From positions 1 to 64,000 of the forward strand of contig NZ_JAIBLJ010000007.1 in NCBI RefSeq assembly GCF_020179385.1: 64,000 bases of DNA. The letters run 5' to 3'. Of the stretch, positions 30,100 through 39,896 are shown piece after piece. A program made the translations under genes and the position numbers. Source of the DNA: Alkalihalobacillus sp. YIM B00296 (lineage in GTDB: Bacteria > Bacillota > Bacilli > Bacillales > Fictibacillaceae). The notes beneath the pieces were generated by a model. The model had not been told where the DNA came from and searched no databases. It saw nothing but the letters and a program-made list of their open reading frames with translations. Position 1 is the stretch's first letter; each line of letters begins with the position of its first letter.

Positions 30100-30230
30100 T
30101 AGCAGAACATTGGCCCTGTTTGGCGTGTATTACGATTATCCGAACGATTTCTGTGAAAACAAACGGCTTGATTATTACGGATTTCCACGTGATTTTTCTG
30201 AAAACGGCGTGATTACATAAATCTCTTGGA
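30100..30230. repeat. Degenerate tandem repeat between cotE and mutS
   Basis: Two related units occur one after the other: GATTATCC...GATTTCTGTGAAAAC...AACGG and GATTATTACGG...GATTTTTCTGAAAACGG, followed by a third GATTAC. Each is about 36-41 bases. No reading frame or clear hairpin explains them. The copies are imperfect and the limits are approximate. Confidence 0.4.
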
Positions 30231-30289
30231 CTTTTCTTGGTGGTTTCAATATTGGTTACACAATGCTTCAACTTCTGATCAGATGAAAC

Positions 30290-30325
30290 AAAAAACAAGG
30301 AAGAAGTTTTCTTCTTCCTTGTTTA
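30290..30325 (-). terminator. cotE terminator
   Basis: AAACAAGGAAGAAG pairs with its inverse across a short loop and ends in a T-run on the minus strand. It touches the cotE stop codon. Confidence 0.85.
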
Positions 30326-30326
30326 C

Positions 30327-30893
30327 CTACTCCTCTAAATCACCTAGAAGGAAATTCGGATCTAGATCTTCAAATTCTTCTCCATCAACTTCATCTTCCC
30401 AAGAATCGTCTTCAAATTCTTCTTCAACACCATCTTGGTTTACATGGACCCAAACTTTCGTTTCTCCGATTACTTCAGCAATGAATTCCCTCTCAACTTG
30501 CACAAGTATTTTGTTGCCGTTTGGAGAAATTGTCGCTTCTAATGTATTAGGTTCCTGAATAGCTCTGGCATTCACTTGAGTATGTGCTCCCAATGAGTTT
30601 TCATCTCTTTTTGAAAGATTACAGCTATCTTTATACTTGATCGTCTCAGTTACGACCTCTGTCTTTGTATTGTTATTGTAGGAGTACCATACATTAATAT
30701 CATAGCTGCCTTCAACATCAACTGCATTACCGTTCTCTACCGCCTTGTAATTGTGGTTAATGATCCAGCAACCGAGAATACTGGATGGTTTATGAGCAGG
30801 TGTAACCGTGTGGGTGGCCTGTGAGAACTTTCTCCCCTTACCGCAAACCGCTTTAGTTATAATTTCTCTGTAACTGAAATCGTTATTGGCCAT
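30327..30893 (-). CDS. cotE: Outer spore coat morphogenetic protein CotE
   Basis: About 188 residues closely follow B. subtilis Cot[68 protein letters not shown]. The very acidic C-terminus ends [12 protein letters not shown]. CotE sits at the interface of the inner and outer spore coat and recruits outer coat proteins. The ATG at 30893 is used because GGAGGG lies 10 bases upstream. The position before mutS matches B. subtilis. Confidence 0.96.
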   Translation of the reverse strand: MANNDFSYREIITKAVCGKGRKFSQATHTVTPAHKPSSILGCWIINHNYKAVENGNAVDVEGSYDINVWYSYNNNTKTEVVTETIKYKDSCNLSKRDENSLGAHTQVNARAIQEPNTLEATISPNGNKILVQVEREFIAEVIGETKVWVHVNQDGVEEEFEDDSWEDEVDGEEFEDLDPNFLLGDLEE

Positions 30894-31186
30894 GTAACTC
30901 AATCCCTCCTCTTCCAATCTTCAATTCATCCTATGCAGGGCGAATGACTAGTGTGCTAAAAATTTTATAAACTCGTTCATAATGTCCCGTTAGTTCAGTC
31001 TATGAGTTTCATACAAAATTATTGTTCATTTTTTTCTATTTTTTAAATTTACCTCTGCAATACGGTACATGAAATTTCACATAAATTTTCTTCTTTTTTA
31101 AAAAATTAGAGGTTTAGAGAAATAGCTTACGGGTACAACAATAAATGACCAAATAAATGACCATTTCTAATCGAAGGAGTGTTAAT

Positions 31187-32077
31187 ATGGAAGATTTATA
31201 TCCGTCAAGGAACAATAATCAATTTGAAGTTCTCCAGAGAAAGGATCCGGTCATCCATGGAGATGTCAGTACAAGGAAGGATTGCCCGTTATCGGATCAA
31301 CAGCTTTCCTACTATGAGGAAAACGGGTTCATCATGTTGGAAAACTTCTTTAATGAAGAAGAGGTTGAAAAATTACAGAATGAAATTTTCAGTTTGCGTG
31401 ATGAGAACCAAGAAACAGAGTCCCCAAAAATCATCAGGGAACCGGAAAGTGAAGGAATCAGGTCCATATTCGATTTCCATAAAAGCAACTCTTGCTTGGA
31501 AGAATTGACAAGAAACCCTGATTTAATCAACATCGTCAACCATTTGTTAGGCGATGATGTGTATATCCATCAGTCACGGGTCAATTATAAACCTGGTTTC
31601 ACAGGAAAAGAGTTCTACTGGCATTCGGATTTTGAAACCTGGCATGTGGAGGATGGGATGCCACGGATGCGAGCTTTAAGTGTATCGATTGCATTGTCTG
31701 ACAACTACTCTTTCAATGGACCGCTCATGCTCGTACCAGGTTCACACCACTATTATATTTCCTGCGCCGGTGAAACACCTGAAGACCATTTCAAACAATC
31801 CCTTAAGCGTCAGGAATTGGGTGTTCCAGACCATGACCATATGAAATGGCTTGTCGATGGTGGTGGAATCGAGGTACCGACTGGAAAAGCTGGATCATTG
31901 ATCATATTCGAATCCAATACGATGCACGGTTCGAATAGTAATATCACCCCATATGACAGAAACAATCTTTTCCTCGTCTATAACAGTGTCCACAATCGAC
32001 TTGTCCACCCATTTTCCGGTGGCAAACCAAGACCCGATTTCATTGCAAACAGAAGAGAGGAAGAAATCAAAGTCTAA
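31187..32077 (+). CDS. ectD: Ectoine hydroxylase EctD
   Basis: This Fe(II)- and 2-oxoglutarate-dependent dioxygenase converts ectoine to 5-hydroxyectoine, a compatible solute. The 296-residue protein starts [11 protein letters not shown] like other Bacillaceae EctD. It carries the family signature [20 protein letters not shown] with the His and Asp iron ligands, plus [14 protein letters not shown] with the second His. The ATG at 31187 follows AAGGAG; an earlier in-frame ATG at 31157 has none. It stands alone: no ectA, ectB or ectC lies in this window. The insertion between cotE and ger is unlike B. subtilis. Confidence 0.93.
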   Translation: MEDLYPSRNNNQFEVLQRKDPVIHGDVSTRKDCPLSDQQLSYYEENGFIMLENFFNEEEVEKLQNEIFSLRDENQETESPKIIREPESEGIRSIFDFHKSNSCLEELTRNPDLINIVNHLLGDDVYIHQSRVNYKPGFTGKEFYWHSDFETWHVEDGMPRMRALSVSIALSDNYSFNGPLMLVPGSHHYYISCAGETPEDHFKQSLKRQELGVPDHDHMKWLVDGGGIEVPTGKAGSLIIFESNTMHGSNSNITPYDRNNLFLVYNSVHNRLVHPFSGGKPRPDFIANRREEEIKV

Positions 32078-32092
32078 TAGTAAAAAAAGCTT

Positions 32093-32121
32093 GAGAGCGG
32101 TGCTGATCATGCACCGCTCTC
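32093..32121. terminator. Bidirectional terminator between ectD and the small membrane gene
   Basis: GAGAGCGGTGC and GCACCGCTCTC form a perfect 11-bp stem with a 7-base loop. The right arm overlaps the last codons of the convergent minus-strand gene. As-rich and T-rich flanks are present. Confidence 0.8.
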
Positions 32122-32316
32122 TTCTTCATTCAAAATTTTATCTGTATCTTCCCGGAATTCCTTGACCTCCTGTTTATATAAAAGGAGAAAAGGGAGAACC
32201 ATCAGGTATAAGATAAAAAGGACCAAAAAGATCTTTGCAACTCCACTCATAAGAAAGTAGGCTGAGACAAAAAAACCGATTACGAACAACACTGGAGTGA
32301 CATACCCTAATATCAT
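32107..32316 (-). CDS. Small two-helix membrane protein
   Basis: 69 residues with two hydrophobic segments (YVTPVLFVIGFFVSAYFLM and IFLVLFILYLMVLPFLLLY) and a charged tail (KEFREDTDKILNEEE). I do not recognise the family. The ATG at 32316 follows GGAGGG, and an ATG at 32328 lies within that site. It is divergent from the ger operon. A germination or sporulation role is possible from location only. Confidence 0.6.
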   Translation of the reverse strand: MILGYVTPVLFVIGFFVSAYFLMSGVAKIFLVLFILYLMVLPFLLLYKQEVKEFREDTDKILNEEESGA

Positions 32317-32448
32317 GTAACCCTCCACCTTTCCTTCCCTATCTTTTCCTAAATTAGTATAAATAATAAGCCTAGAGTAAAAAATGATAAGAACAACAAT
32401 TCATTATCAGGTAAACGGCTTATTCACATTCAGTAGGGGGGAAATGAG

Positions 32449-33954
32449 ATGTTGAAATGGTGGAAGAATAAAAAAGGAGTTCCAAAAGATCCACGAGTTC
32501 AACAAAATGCCTCCATCCATTCTTTGATCGAGACTCTTAAACAATCGAAGGACTTTACATCTGATCACCTTACGGGTCCAACGGATTGTATCGTTTCTTA
32601 CATAAAGACCATAATCGAACCGAAATTCCTACATAAATCAATTTTACCGGTACTTAAATCTCAACAATTGAAAGATTTAGAAGAAATTAAAGATCATGTT
32701 CCAGTCAACAACATCAAGATCACCGATGATTTAGAGGAAATCCGGATAAGAATCATGCAAGGAGATATCATGATCCGGATGAAAGAAACCGATGACCGGG
32801 CACTTTTAATTCCGGCGACTACAGTCGAGACAAGAAAAGTCAGTATTCCTGAAGTGGAGTTTAGTGTTGTCGGTCCGAAGGAAGCGTTCGTCGAGTCGCT
32901 AGATACGAACATAAACCTTTTGAGAAAACGCCTGACATTGCCGCAATTGACCATTCGTGAAGTGATGATCGGCAAACTCACGAAAACCCGGGTTGCCGTC
33001 ATATCCATTGAGGGAATCGCAAATAAAGAGAACCTGAATACTGTCCTTCAACGTTTGAATGCAATCGAATATGACCAGATCATCGATAGTTCATTCCTTA
33101 CACAAATGATGTCAGACAATTCAAACTCACCTTTCCCACAATTTTTAGATACGGAACGACCGGATCGAGTGACTGAGGTATTGGTGGAAGGAAAGATCGC
33201 CATCATCGTGGATGGGTCTCCTCATGCGTTAACATGCCCTACAACCATCGTCGAATTCTTTTCTGCATCAGATGATTACTTCTTGCCCTGGCACCTGGCA
33301 TCTGCGTTTCGTCTGATCCGTTTATTCGCTGTCATATTTTCCGTGTTGAGCACTTCTTTATATGTAGCAGTCTTGACACACCATCAAGAAATGATACCTG
33401 AGGATATGATGGCAACTATTGTTTCTTCTCGGGCAGATATACCCTTTCCACCGATCATGGAAGTTCTCGTATTAGAGTTGACCATCGAGTTACTTCGGGA
33501 AGCAGGAGCTCGACTACCTACAAAGGTCGGCCAGACAATCGGTATCGTTGGCGGTATCGTCATCGGGACAGCAGCAGTGGAAGCCGGTTTGACAAGTAAT
33601 GTGCTGTTGATCATCACTGCACTTGCAGCGTTAGCGTCTTTCACAACACCTGTTTATCAAATCGGTAATACAATCCGGCTTATCCGATTCCCTTTTCTAC
33701 TTTCCGCACAATTTTGGGGGTTGGTGGGAATATCGATGTGCATGTCTTTTTTCATCGGTCACCTGATTCGACTTCAATCAATCGGTAGGCCTTTTTTTGC
33801 ACCGCTCTATCCACTGCGGTTCAGGGATTTGAAAGATGCGTTCATCCGCTTGCCTTTCAGTCTACAGTCGAAAAGGCCAATGCAGACGCGGGCTGATGAT
33901 TCAACACGTTTCAACCCAAATCGTGTTCAGGAAAAGAGAGATATCGATGATTAA
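32449..33954 (+). CDS. Spore germination receptor A subunit (GerA family)
   Basis: 501 residues: a soluble N-terminal part of about 280 residues, then about five membrane helices beginning near FRLIRLFAVIFSVLSTSLYV. Conserved GerA-family sequences are PFPQFLDTERPDRV, VDGSPHALTCPTTIVEFF and LTIELLREAGARLP. With the B and C subunits it forms a nutrient-sensing complex in the spore inner membrane. The ligand cannot be predicted. GGGGGG lies before the ATG. The stop overlaps the next start by 8 bases. Confidence 0.93.
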   Translation: MLKWWKNKKGVPKDPRVQQNASIHSLIETLKQSKDFTSDHLTGPTDCIVSYIKTIIEPKFLHKSILPVLKSQQLKDLEEIKDHVPVNNIKITDDLEEIRIRIMQGDIMIRMKETDDRALLIPATTVETRKVSIPEVEFSVVGPKEAFVESLDTNINLLRKRLTLPQLTIREVMIGKLTKTRVAVISIEGIANKENLNTVLQRLNAIEYDQIIDSSFLTQMMSDNSNSPFPQFLDTERPDRVTEVLVEGKIAIIVDGSPHALTCPTTIVEFFSASDDYFLPWHLASAFRLIRLFAVIFSVLSTSLYVAVLTHHQEMIPEDMMATIVSSRADIPFPPIMEVLVLELTIELLREAGARLPTKVGQTIGIVGGIVIGTAAVEAGLTSNVLLIITALAALASFTTPVYQIGNTIRLIRFPFLLSAQFWGLVGISMCMSFFIGHLIRLQSIGRPFFAPLYPLRFRDLKDAFIRLPFSLQSKRPMQTRADDSTRFNPNRVQEKRDIDD

Positions 33955-35059
33955 ACCCAAACAATCAGGCACTCAGGCTATCTCGGAAAATGTGAAGGTT
34001 TCACCGACTCTTGTCTTTTTTTTGATTCACTCCATGCAAGTAGGTATCGGTATTTTAGGATTTGAACGTTATATCGTAAAAGATGCGGGTTATGATGCAT
34101 GGGTCTCGGTACTAATCGGAGGCGTGATCATGCATATTCTAATATGGATGATCTATCATATCCTTGAAGATAGTGACGGAGACCTTGTTTCTGTCCACAA
34201 CGATCTCTTCGGTAAATTTCTCGGTGGATTATTCAGTATCATCTTCAGCTTCTATTATCTGTTGCTCACACTGACTGTTATCCGAACCTTTGTCGAAGTT
34301 GTCCAGGTGTGGATCTTCCCACGTCTGAATGTTTGGGTATTTACGTTCCTTTTCCTTTTATTGGCCTATTATTTTGCAGCAGGTGGCTTCCGTATTGTTA
34401 CCGGTATGTGTCTGTTCAGTGTCATCCTTGGTTTGCCAATCCTTGCATTGAAATTCTATCCTATTCAATACGCACATTTGGAAAACCTGTTCCCGGTAAT
34501 CGACCATACCCTCATTGAAATTTTATCAGCAACCAAAACAGTAACTTTGAGTTATTTGGGAATCGAATTGCTATTGATCTATTATCCGTTCATCAAAAAA
34601 CCTGTTTCCTCAAAAAAATGGGCGCACCATGGTGTTTTTTTCACTACTCTTCTTTACCTGGTAACAGCCCTGGTATCATTCATCTATTACAGTGAAAAAG
34701 GGATTCAGGGTGTCATCTGGCCGACCATTTCCTTATGGAAAATCGTCGAGTTTCCTTTTGTGGAAAGGTTTGAATATGTTGGTATAGCCCTGTGGGTTTA
34801 TGTGATTTTACCCAATATATGTTTGGCTTTATGGGCTGCAAGCAGAGTTCCCCGGCGAGTGTTCCATTTCAGACAGCGGTGGGTTCTCATTCTCTATTTC
34901 ATTATCCTTTATATCGCATCCGGATTGTTGAAAGACAGAGAGATGATCGATACGTTGAACGATTGGACTGGTAAAATTGGCTTCTATGTCCTTTTGTATA
35001 TTCCCATCTTGTTCATTATTCAAAAAGCCATGAAAAAAGCGAGGAAACGACATGCTTAA
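33947..35059 (+). CDS. Spore germination receptor B subunit (GerB/APC family)
   Basis: 370 residues with about ten membrane helices, related to amino-acid permeases. The start region TLVFFLIHSMQVGIGILGFER and the later RTFVEVVQVWIFPRLNVWVF are typical of the spore permease family. It is thought to form the ligand-binding part of the germination receptor. It overlaps the A subunit gene by 8 bases (start 33947) and the C subunit gene by 8 bases, so translation is coupled across all three. Confidence 0.92.
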   Translation: MIKPKQSGTQAISENVKVSPTLVFFLIHSMQVGIGILGFERYIVKDAGYDAWVSVLIGGVIMHILIWMIYHILEDSDGDLVSVHNDLFGKFLGGLFSIIFSFYYLLLTLTVIRTFVEVVQVWIFPRLNVWVFTFLFLLLAYYFAAGGFRIVTGMCLFSVILGLPILALKFYPIQYAHLENLFPVIDHTLIEILSATKTVTLSYLGIELLLIYYPFIKKPVSSKKWAHHGVFFTTLLYLVTALVSFIYYSEKGIQGVIWPTISLWKIVEFPFVERFEYVGIALWVYVILPNICLALWAASRVPRRVFHFRQRWVLILYFIILYIASGLLKDREMIDTLNDWTGKIGFYVLLYIPILFIIQKAMKKARKRHA

Positions 35060-36137
35060 GATGATCTACCGGTTCGTCCCATTCTATATCTCAATCTGTG
35101 TACTTGCAGGCTGTGAAATAAATAGCGTAGAGGATGTAGCAATCATACAAATTGGCGGATATGATTATATTGATGAGGAAAAGTTCAGAGGAACGGTTTC
35201 AGTGCCAGAGTTCAGTCGATTTGAAACGGGTTCCACTACATCAGAAAAGTATTTTACCGCTACAGGTGAAACGTTAAAAGAGATACATGCCAAGTTACAA
35301 GGGAAGTCCTCTAAACCGTTGATCCATGGGAAGATCGCAGTCAATCTCTATAATGAAGAACTTGCCGAAAATGACATCTCCTTTCTACTCGACAATTTGA
35401 TGAGAGATGCAAGTATCGGAAGAGAGGTCTACTTGGCTGTAGTCGATGGTTCTTCAAAAAATATGATCGAAACCCAGTACTCTGAAAGTGAACGGACTGC
35501 AAGGTATATCAACGGGGTAATAAAAAATAATATAAAAGAAAATTTCCCGACAACAAATCTGCATGACTTTTCATATGCTTATCATGCGGAAGGGATGGAC
35601 GGCTTTCTCCCGTTGCTGAAGAAATACAGCGATCATATAGACATCAAGGGGATCGCTTTTTTTAAAAAAGGGAAATTTGTCCATACCATCCCATTTTCGG
35701 ATAGCTTTGTGTTCAAAGTCATGAAAGAAAACATGAAACACGGGAGTCGGAAGATAGAGTATGAAGACCACGATTACATCATAGAAAACATCGGATCCGG
35801 AGTTAAATATCATGTTGTCAAAGGAATTGAAGATCCAAAGTTCCGAATCGAAATCAACCTGGACGGAATATTGAATGAAACAACAAGGTTCAAATTACCT
35901 TCTGACCCCAAATTCCTGGCAAAGCTTGAAAGTAAGCTTACAAAAGATCTGGAAGAAGATTGCCTGAATATGCTTGAAGAATTTAAGGAAAAGAACATTG
36001 ATCCGATCGGATTTGGTAATGTTCTAAAAAGCAGAGTACGCGGGTTTGATTATGATCAATGGAAAGAAATTTATCCGTCAGCCGATATTGAGGTAGACGT
36101 TAATGTAGAAATCCTTGAAACCGGTATCACTTCATAA
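35052..36137 (+). CDS. Spore germination receptor C subunit (GerC lipoprotein)
   Basis: 361 residues with a lipoprotein signal peptide (FVPFYISICVLAGC, Cys at about residue 21). GerC-family features follow: TATGETLKEIHAKLQG, then a mixed domain ending PIGFGNVLKSRVRGFDYDQW. The lipid anchor holds it on the outer face of the spore inner membrane. It completes an A-B-C receptor operon. Confidence 0.92.
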   Translation: MLKMIYRFVPFYISICVLAGCEINSVEDVAIIQIGGYDYIDEEKFRGTVSVPEFSRFETGSTTSEKYFTATGETLKEIHAKLQGKSSKPLIHGKIAVNLYNEELAENDISFLLDNLMRDASIGREVYLAVVDGSSKNMIETQYSESERTARYINGVIKNNIKENFPTTNLHDFSYAYHAEGMDGFLPLLKKYSDHIDIKGIAFFKKGKFVHTIPFSDSFVFKVMKENMKHGSRKIEYEDHDYIIENIGSGVKYHVVKGIEDPKFRIEINLDGILNETTRFKLPSDPKFLAKLESKLTKDLEEDCLNMLEEFKEKNIDPIGFGNVLKSRVRGFDYDQWKEIYPSADIEVDVNVEILETGITS

Positions 36138-36171
36138 TGGTTAATACGATTTGTAATAAGGGGGGCCTTTC

Positions 36172-36669
36172 ATGCATGTCTCACTGGTTTTGCTATCCAT
36201 ATTTGCAACCTGGAAACAGGGAAATTGGAAGAACTGGAGTCAATATCATGCCACGATCCTTTATCTAATCAGCATGAATTTGCTCTATTTTTTCCTTTGT
36301 AGGAATCAATTGTTATGGCGGATCGTACCGGATATGGGAATATCCTACGTCGTAACTGAGTTGCTGTATTTATTCGTCATTTTCCCAGCCACCGTCATTC
36401 TATACTTAAGCAACTATCCAACGACCACATTCGGGAAGGTTTTGCGTATGTTGAAATGGGTCGGTATTTATATCGGATTTGAAGCCCTAGGAAATGCATT
36501 CGGAAAAATAGAATACTTCCGTGGTTGGAATTTATTTTACTCGTTCCTCTTCCTGTGTATCATGTTTCCGATGCTACGGCTCCATTACGTCAAGCCCCTA
36601 CTTTCCTATTTGATTTCAATCATCATTATTATCATTTTATTATTTTCCTTAAATATTCCCCTATCCTGA
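36172..36669 (+). CDS. CBO0543-type membrane protein, first copy
   Basis: 165 residues with about five hydrophobic helices. Aromatic-rich motifs such as NWKNWSQYHATILYL and EALGNAFGKIEYFRGW are typical of the CBO0543 family of unknown function. GGGGGG precedes the ATG, and the start is 34 bases after gerC, so it is likely part of the ger transcript. Proteins of this family often occur beside ger genes, but a role in germination is inference. Confidence 0.75.
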   Translation: MHVSLVLLSIFATWKQGNWKNWSQYHATILYLISMNLLYFFLCRNQLLWRIVPDMGISYVVTELLYLFVIFPATVILYLSNYPTTTFGKVLRMLKWVGIYIGFEALGNAFGKIEYFRGWNLFYSFLFLCIMFPMLRLHYVKPLLSYLISIIIIIILLFSLNIPLS

Positions 36670-36692
36670 CAAGCAGAGGGTGAGCTTATCTT

Positions 36693-37163
36693 ATGAATAT
36701 TCTTATACAAAAGTTGATCAGTTTGCTATTGTTTATTCTTCCTTGGGTAATATGGTGGAAAGTTTTTGATCGAACACGTATTTTTGAAGTTTTGACTTTT
36801 GGATCACTCGTATCGATCATTGCTGTTTTCATCGATACGATGGGAGTCCATAACGGATGGTGGGTATACCATGAAAAATTGTTCGATCAAGTGCCCCATT
36901 TTGTCCCGATGGATTATGCCGCTCTCCCAGTCGGCTATATGATCACCTATCAAATGGTCCATACATGGAAGCATTACATTCTGGCTGCTTTCCTGCTCTC
37001 TGGAACAGGAGCGTTCATCATTGAACCGCTTTTCATCCATTTGCGATTTTATGAGCAACTGAATTGGAGCCATATGTATTCTTTTATCATCTATTTTCTG
37101 ATTGCAGTCGTCTTGAAATTTCTGCTTGAACGATTAAAGCAGTCCATCAATGCTGCTTCATGA
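36693..37163 (+). CDS. CBO0543-type membrane protein, second copy
   Basis: 156 residues with about five hydrophobic helices. It contains IDTMGVHNGWWVYHEKLFDQ and WKHYILAAFLLSGTGAFIIEP. It belongs to the same general CBO0543-like family as its neighbour, although the two are only distantly alike. GAGGGTGAG precedes the ATG, 23 bases after the first copy. Probably the last gene of the ger operon. Confidence 0.72.
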   Translation: MNILIQKLISLLLFILPWVIWWKVFDRTRIFEVLTFGSLVSIIAVFIDTMGVHNGWWVYHEKLFDQVPHFVPMDYAALPVGYMITYQMVHTWKHYILAAFLLSGTGAFIIEPLFIHLRFYEQLNWSHMYSFIIYFLIAVVLKFLLERLKQSINAAS

Positions 37164-37240
37164 GTTTTCTTGAAAGTAATCAAATCAAAAGGCTGTATTC
37201 GTATAAATTGTTGTTTTACAATTTGGCTTTCCGCGGGCGA

Positions 37241-37388
37241 AAGAAAAGCAGAAGCAACCCGCCTAGTCACGTAGGTCACTGGTAAACTGACGAGGAGGCT
37301 CAAACCAAACAAAGTTCGGTTCTGCGTGGGCTCACACATTAGATGTAAATCAATGTGTCAACCGCCGCAGGAGGACTGAAGTGATCTA
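37241..37388 (+). repeat. Dispersed structured repeat family 1, copy A
   Basis: About 150 bases shared with 42426-42600 and 46703-46862. Constant blocks are GAAAAGC(G)GAAGC, GTAGGTCACTGG, GACGAGGAGGCT, then CCAAACAAAGTTCGGTTCTG, CAATGTGT, and GGAGGACTGAAGTGAT. It lies between convergent genes and contains no reading frame. Confidence 0.75.
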
Positions 37389-37460
37389 AATATTTCCAGT
37401 TTTCATTTCCTTATCAGCATTCAATTAGCACCAATTTTTTAGAAAACCCAATCAAAAAAA

Positions 37461-37571
37461 GGCTGTCCCATAAGTGTCTGACTATCACCGTTCCGAACAA
37501 CATTTTGTAAAAAATCGTGGTGGATACAAATGTTGTGTTGGTGTGTCTGACACGATTGCTTTGGGACAGCT
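37461..37571 (-). repeat. Hairpin repeat family 2, copy 1 (probable ricA terminator)
   Basis: The ends GGCTGTCCCATAAGTGTC and GACACGATT...TTGGGACAGC are inverse to each other, and an inner pair (AACAACATTTTGT with ACAAATGTTGT) nests within. A second copy lies at 39771-39886. Both sit 8-11 bases after the stop of a minus-strand gene, suggesting use as a terminator or 3'-end protector. Confidence 0.7.
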
Positions 37572-37578
37572 CCGTGTA

Positions 37579-37998
37579 TTAATATCGGTTGTGTTTGACT
37601 GCTGATCCTGTCATCCCCTTCAACTGATCGCCGTCTGTTTCACGAATAATTTCATTCGTTACGGTATTCGAGATCGTGGAGGTGACCAACTGTAAAAGGT
37701 CGTTCACATCTGTTTGTGATTGCTTGAATTCCATTACGATCGGAATGGCGTCCACTTCAGCATGCAGGCTCGCAAGCTTGTCTTCCACTTTTTTCAGCGC
37801 TTCGTGCTTTTGATAGTGCTGAAGGTTGACCGCCTCCTGTTGATACATTTTGATTTTACCAATCAACTTTTGTACTTTATCATTTTCGTTGATTTTTTCT
37901 TCCGCTTTTTTGAAGAAGTCCACTTCTTCTGTCGAAGAGATCATTTTCGCTAGCTCTTCAGCTTTTTCGATAACTTGTTTCCTAGTATAGTGTGCCAT
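37579..37998 (-). CDS. ricA: RicA (YmcA), RicAFT complex component
   Basis: 139 residues of the YlbF/YmcA family, largely helical (EELAKMISSTEEVDFFKKAE, VQKLIGKIKMYQQEAVNLQH). With RicF and RicT it forms an Fe-S-bearing complex that guides RNase Y maturation of operon transcripts and affects biofilm and sporulation in B. subtilis. Its partner RNase Y is encoded at 48549-50117. The start shares one base with the miaB stop (TAATG), so the two are coupled. Confidence 0.9.
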   Translation of the reverse strand: MAHYTRKQVIEKAEELAKMISSTEEVDFFKKAEEKINENDKVQKLIGKIKMYQQEAVNLQHYQKHEALKKVEDKLASLHAEVDAIPIVMEFKQSQTDVNDLLQLVTSTISNTVTNEIIRETDGDQLKGMTGSAVKHNRY

Positions 37999-39518
37999 TA
38001 TACCCCCACCTCTGCCGTTTCTACAAGCTCACCATTGAGACTCCATGTTTTAGGATCTGTCACTTTCACGATGACGAGTTTACCAATCAACGATTTCGGT
38101 CCCCGGAAATGCACCAGTTTGTTCGTTCTGGTATAACCTGCCAGCACATCAGGGTCCTTTTTACTTTCCCCTTCAACCAACACTTCCACGACCTGACCTT
38201 CCAGGGCCTTGTTCTTCTTAAGGAAGATTTCATTCATGACACTGTTCAGCCGTTGAAGACGTTCTTTTTTCACTTCCATCGGTACGTTGTCCTCCATTTT
38301 CGCAGCAGGTGTACCATCCCTTGGTGAATAGATGAATGTAAAGGCCATATCGTATTCGACTTCTCTCACAAGCGATAAGGTTTCTTCAAATTGTTCTTCG
38401 GTTTCGTTCGGGAATCCAACGATGATATCTGTCGTAAAGACAGCGTTTGGAATCTTGTTCTTAATCTTTTGGACAAGCTCCATATAGTGTTCCCTTGTAT
38501 ATTTACGCGCCATCAACTTCAACACATCAGAACTTCCATGTTGGACAGGTAGATGGATATGCTCAACAAGGTTCCCGCCTTTTGCCAGGACTTCAATCAG
38601 ATGATCGTCAAAATCCCTTGGATGGCTTGTAGTGAAACGGACACGAGGGATGTCGATCTTACGCATCTCATCCATCAAGTCTCCAAGCCCATACTCCATA
38701 TCATCAAAATCTTTTCCATATGCATTGACATTCTGACCAAGCAAAGTGATTTCTTGGTAACCGTTTCTTGCAAGATGTCGTACTTCTTCAATGATATCTT
38801 CTGGCTGGCGGCTCCGTTCCTTACCTCTTGTATAAGGGACGATACAATAGGTACAGAATTTGTCGCAGCCATACATGATATTGACCCATCCTTTGATATT
38901 CCCCTTACGCACTCTCGGAAGGTTCTCAACAATATCCCCTTCCTTCGACCATACTTCAATGACCATCTCTTTACTGAAGACAGCATTTTTAATTAATTGG
39001 GGAAGTCTGTGGATATTGTGCGTACCGAAAATCAAATCGATATGCTGGTGCTTTTGCATGATTTTATTGACGACAGACTCTTCTTGGGACATACAACCAC
39101 ATACCCCGAGGATCAGGCCGGGTTTTTCAAGTTTGAGCGGCTTCAAGTGGCCGATCTCCCCAAACACTTTGTTTTCAGCATTTTCTCGGATTGCACATGT
39201 ATTGAGTAGGATGACATCCGCATCCTTCGTGTTTGTAGTAGATTCGAATCCCATATCCGTCAAAATCCCTGCCATGACTTCAGTATCATGTTCATTCATT
39301 TGACAACCATACGTACGGATCAAGAACTTTTTCCCCTGTCCGATATTTTTGAAGTCATCATCTATCGTAAAGTCTTTATGAAACTGGATCTTTTCCTTTC
39401 CCCGGCGTTTCGCATCCTTCAGGGATGGGGGCTGATACGTTGTTTGAAAATACTTCGAGTAATCTTTTGCTTCTTTCTTCTGTCCTGGTGATTCGATGAC
39501 GGAGGTATCCTTTTTCAA
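37998..39518 (-). CDS. miaB: tRNA-2-methylthio-N6-dimethylallyladenosine synthase MiaB
   Basis: This radical-SAM enzyme adds the methylthio group to i6A37 made by MiaA. The N-terminal domain has its three cysteines ([30 protein letters not shown]). The radical SAM cluster is CDKFCTYC, and a TRAM domain ends the protein ([15 protein letters not shown]). The TTG at 39518 is favoured since AAGGAG lies 8 bases before it. An in-frame GTG at 39527 overlaps that site. About 506 residues. Confidence 0.95.
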   Translation of the reverse strand: MKKDTSVIESPGQKKEAKDYSKYFQTTYQPPSLKDAKRRGKEKIQFHKDFTIDDDFKNIGQGKKFLIRTYGCQMNEHDTEVMAGILTDMGFESTTNTKDADVILLNTCAIRENAENKVFGEIGHLKPLKLEKPGLILGVCGCMSQEESVVNKIMQKHQHIDLIFGTHNIHRLPQLIKNAVFSKEMVIEVWSKEGDIVENLPRVRKGNIKGWVNIMYGCDKFCTYCIVPYTRGKERSRQPEDIIEEVRHLARNGYQEITLLGQNVNAYGKDFDDMEYGLGDLMDEMRKIDIPRVRFTTSHPRDFDDHLIEVLAKGGNLVEHIHLPVQHGSSDVLKLMARKYTREHYMELVQKIKNKIPNAVFTTDIIVGFPNETEEQFEETLSLVREVEYDMAFTFIYSPRDGTPAAKMEDNVPMEVKKERLQRLNSVMNEIFLKKNKALEGQVVEVLVEGESKKDPDVLAGYTRTNKLVHFRGPKSLIGKLVIVKVTDPKTWSLNGELVETAEVGV

Positions 39519-39770
39519 TCTTCTCACTCCTTACTTCAAAATCTAATTCTATATAAACGCTTTAAGATCCTATCTGTGTAGTTAACTAGTTTATTATAAC
39601 AAATTCAGGTACGCTTGACCATGAAGATCATGTGGTCGCATATACAACTAGTGGATCCTACAAGGATGGGTGAGAATTTGAAAGAAGAGTATTGACGCCA
39701 GGAAATCAAGACCACATGAAAAAACATGACACAATTTTGTTTGAGTCTTGGATGGACTTATGCTGAAAGG

Positions 39771-39886
39771 GGCTATCCCATAAGTGCCTGACTTCACCGT
39801 TTCGAACAACATTTTGAGAAAACGTGGGTTTTGTTACAAAAATGTTGTATTGGTGGTGTCTGGCACGATTGTTTTGGGACAGTTGG
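39771..39886 (-). repeat. Hairpin repeat family 2, copy 2 (probable kbl terminator)
   Basis: Shares GGCT(A/G)TCCCATAAGTG, CGAACAACATTTTG and TTGGGACAG with the copy at 37461-37571, in the same order. It ends 11 bases from the kbl stop. The rest of the 39519-39770 gap holds nothing recognised apart from the region that must contain the miaB promoter. Confidence 0.7.
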
Positions 39887-39896
39887 TTTTCTAATA

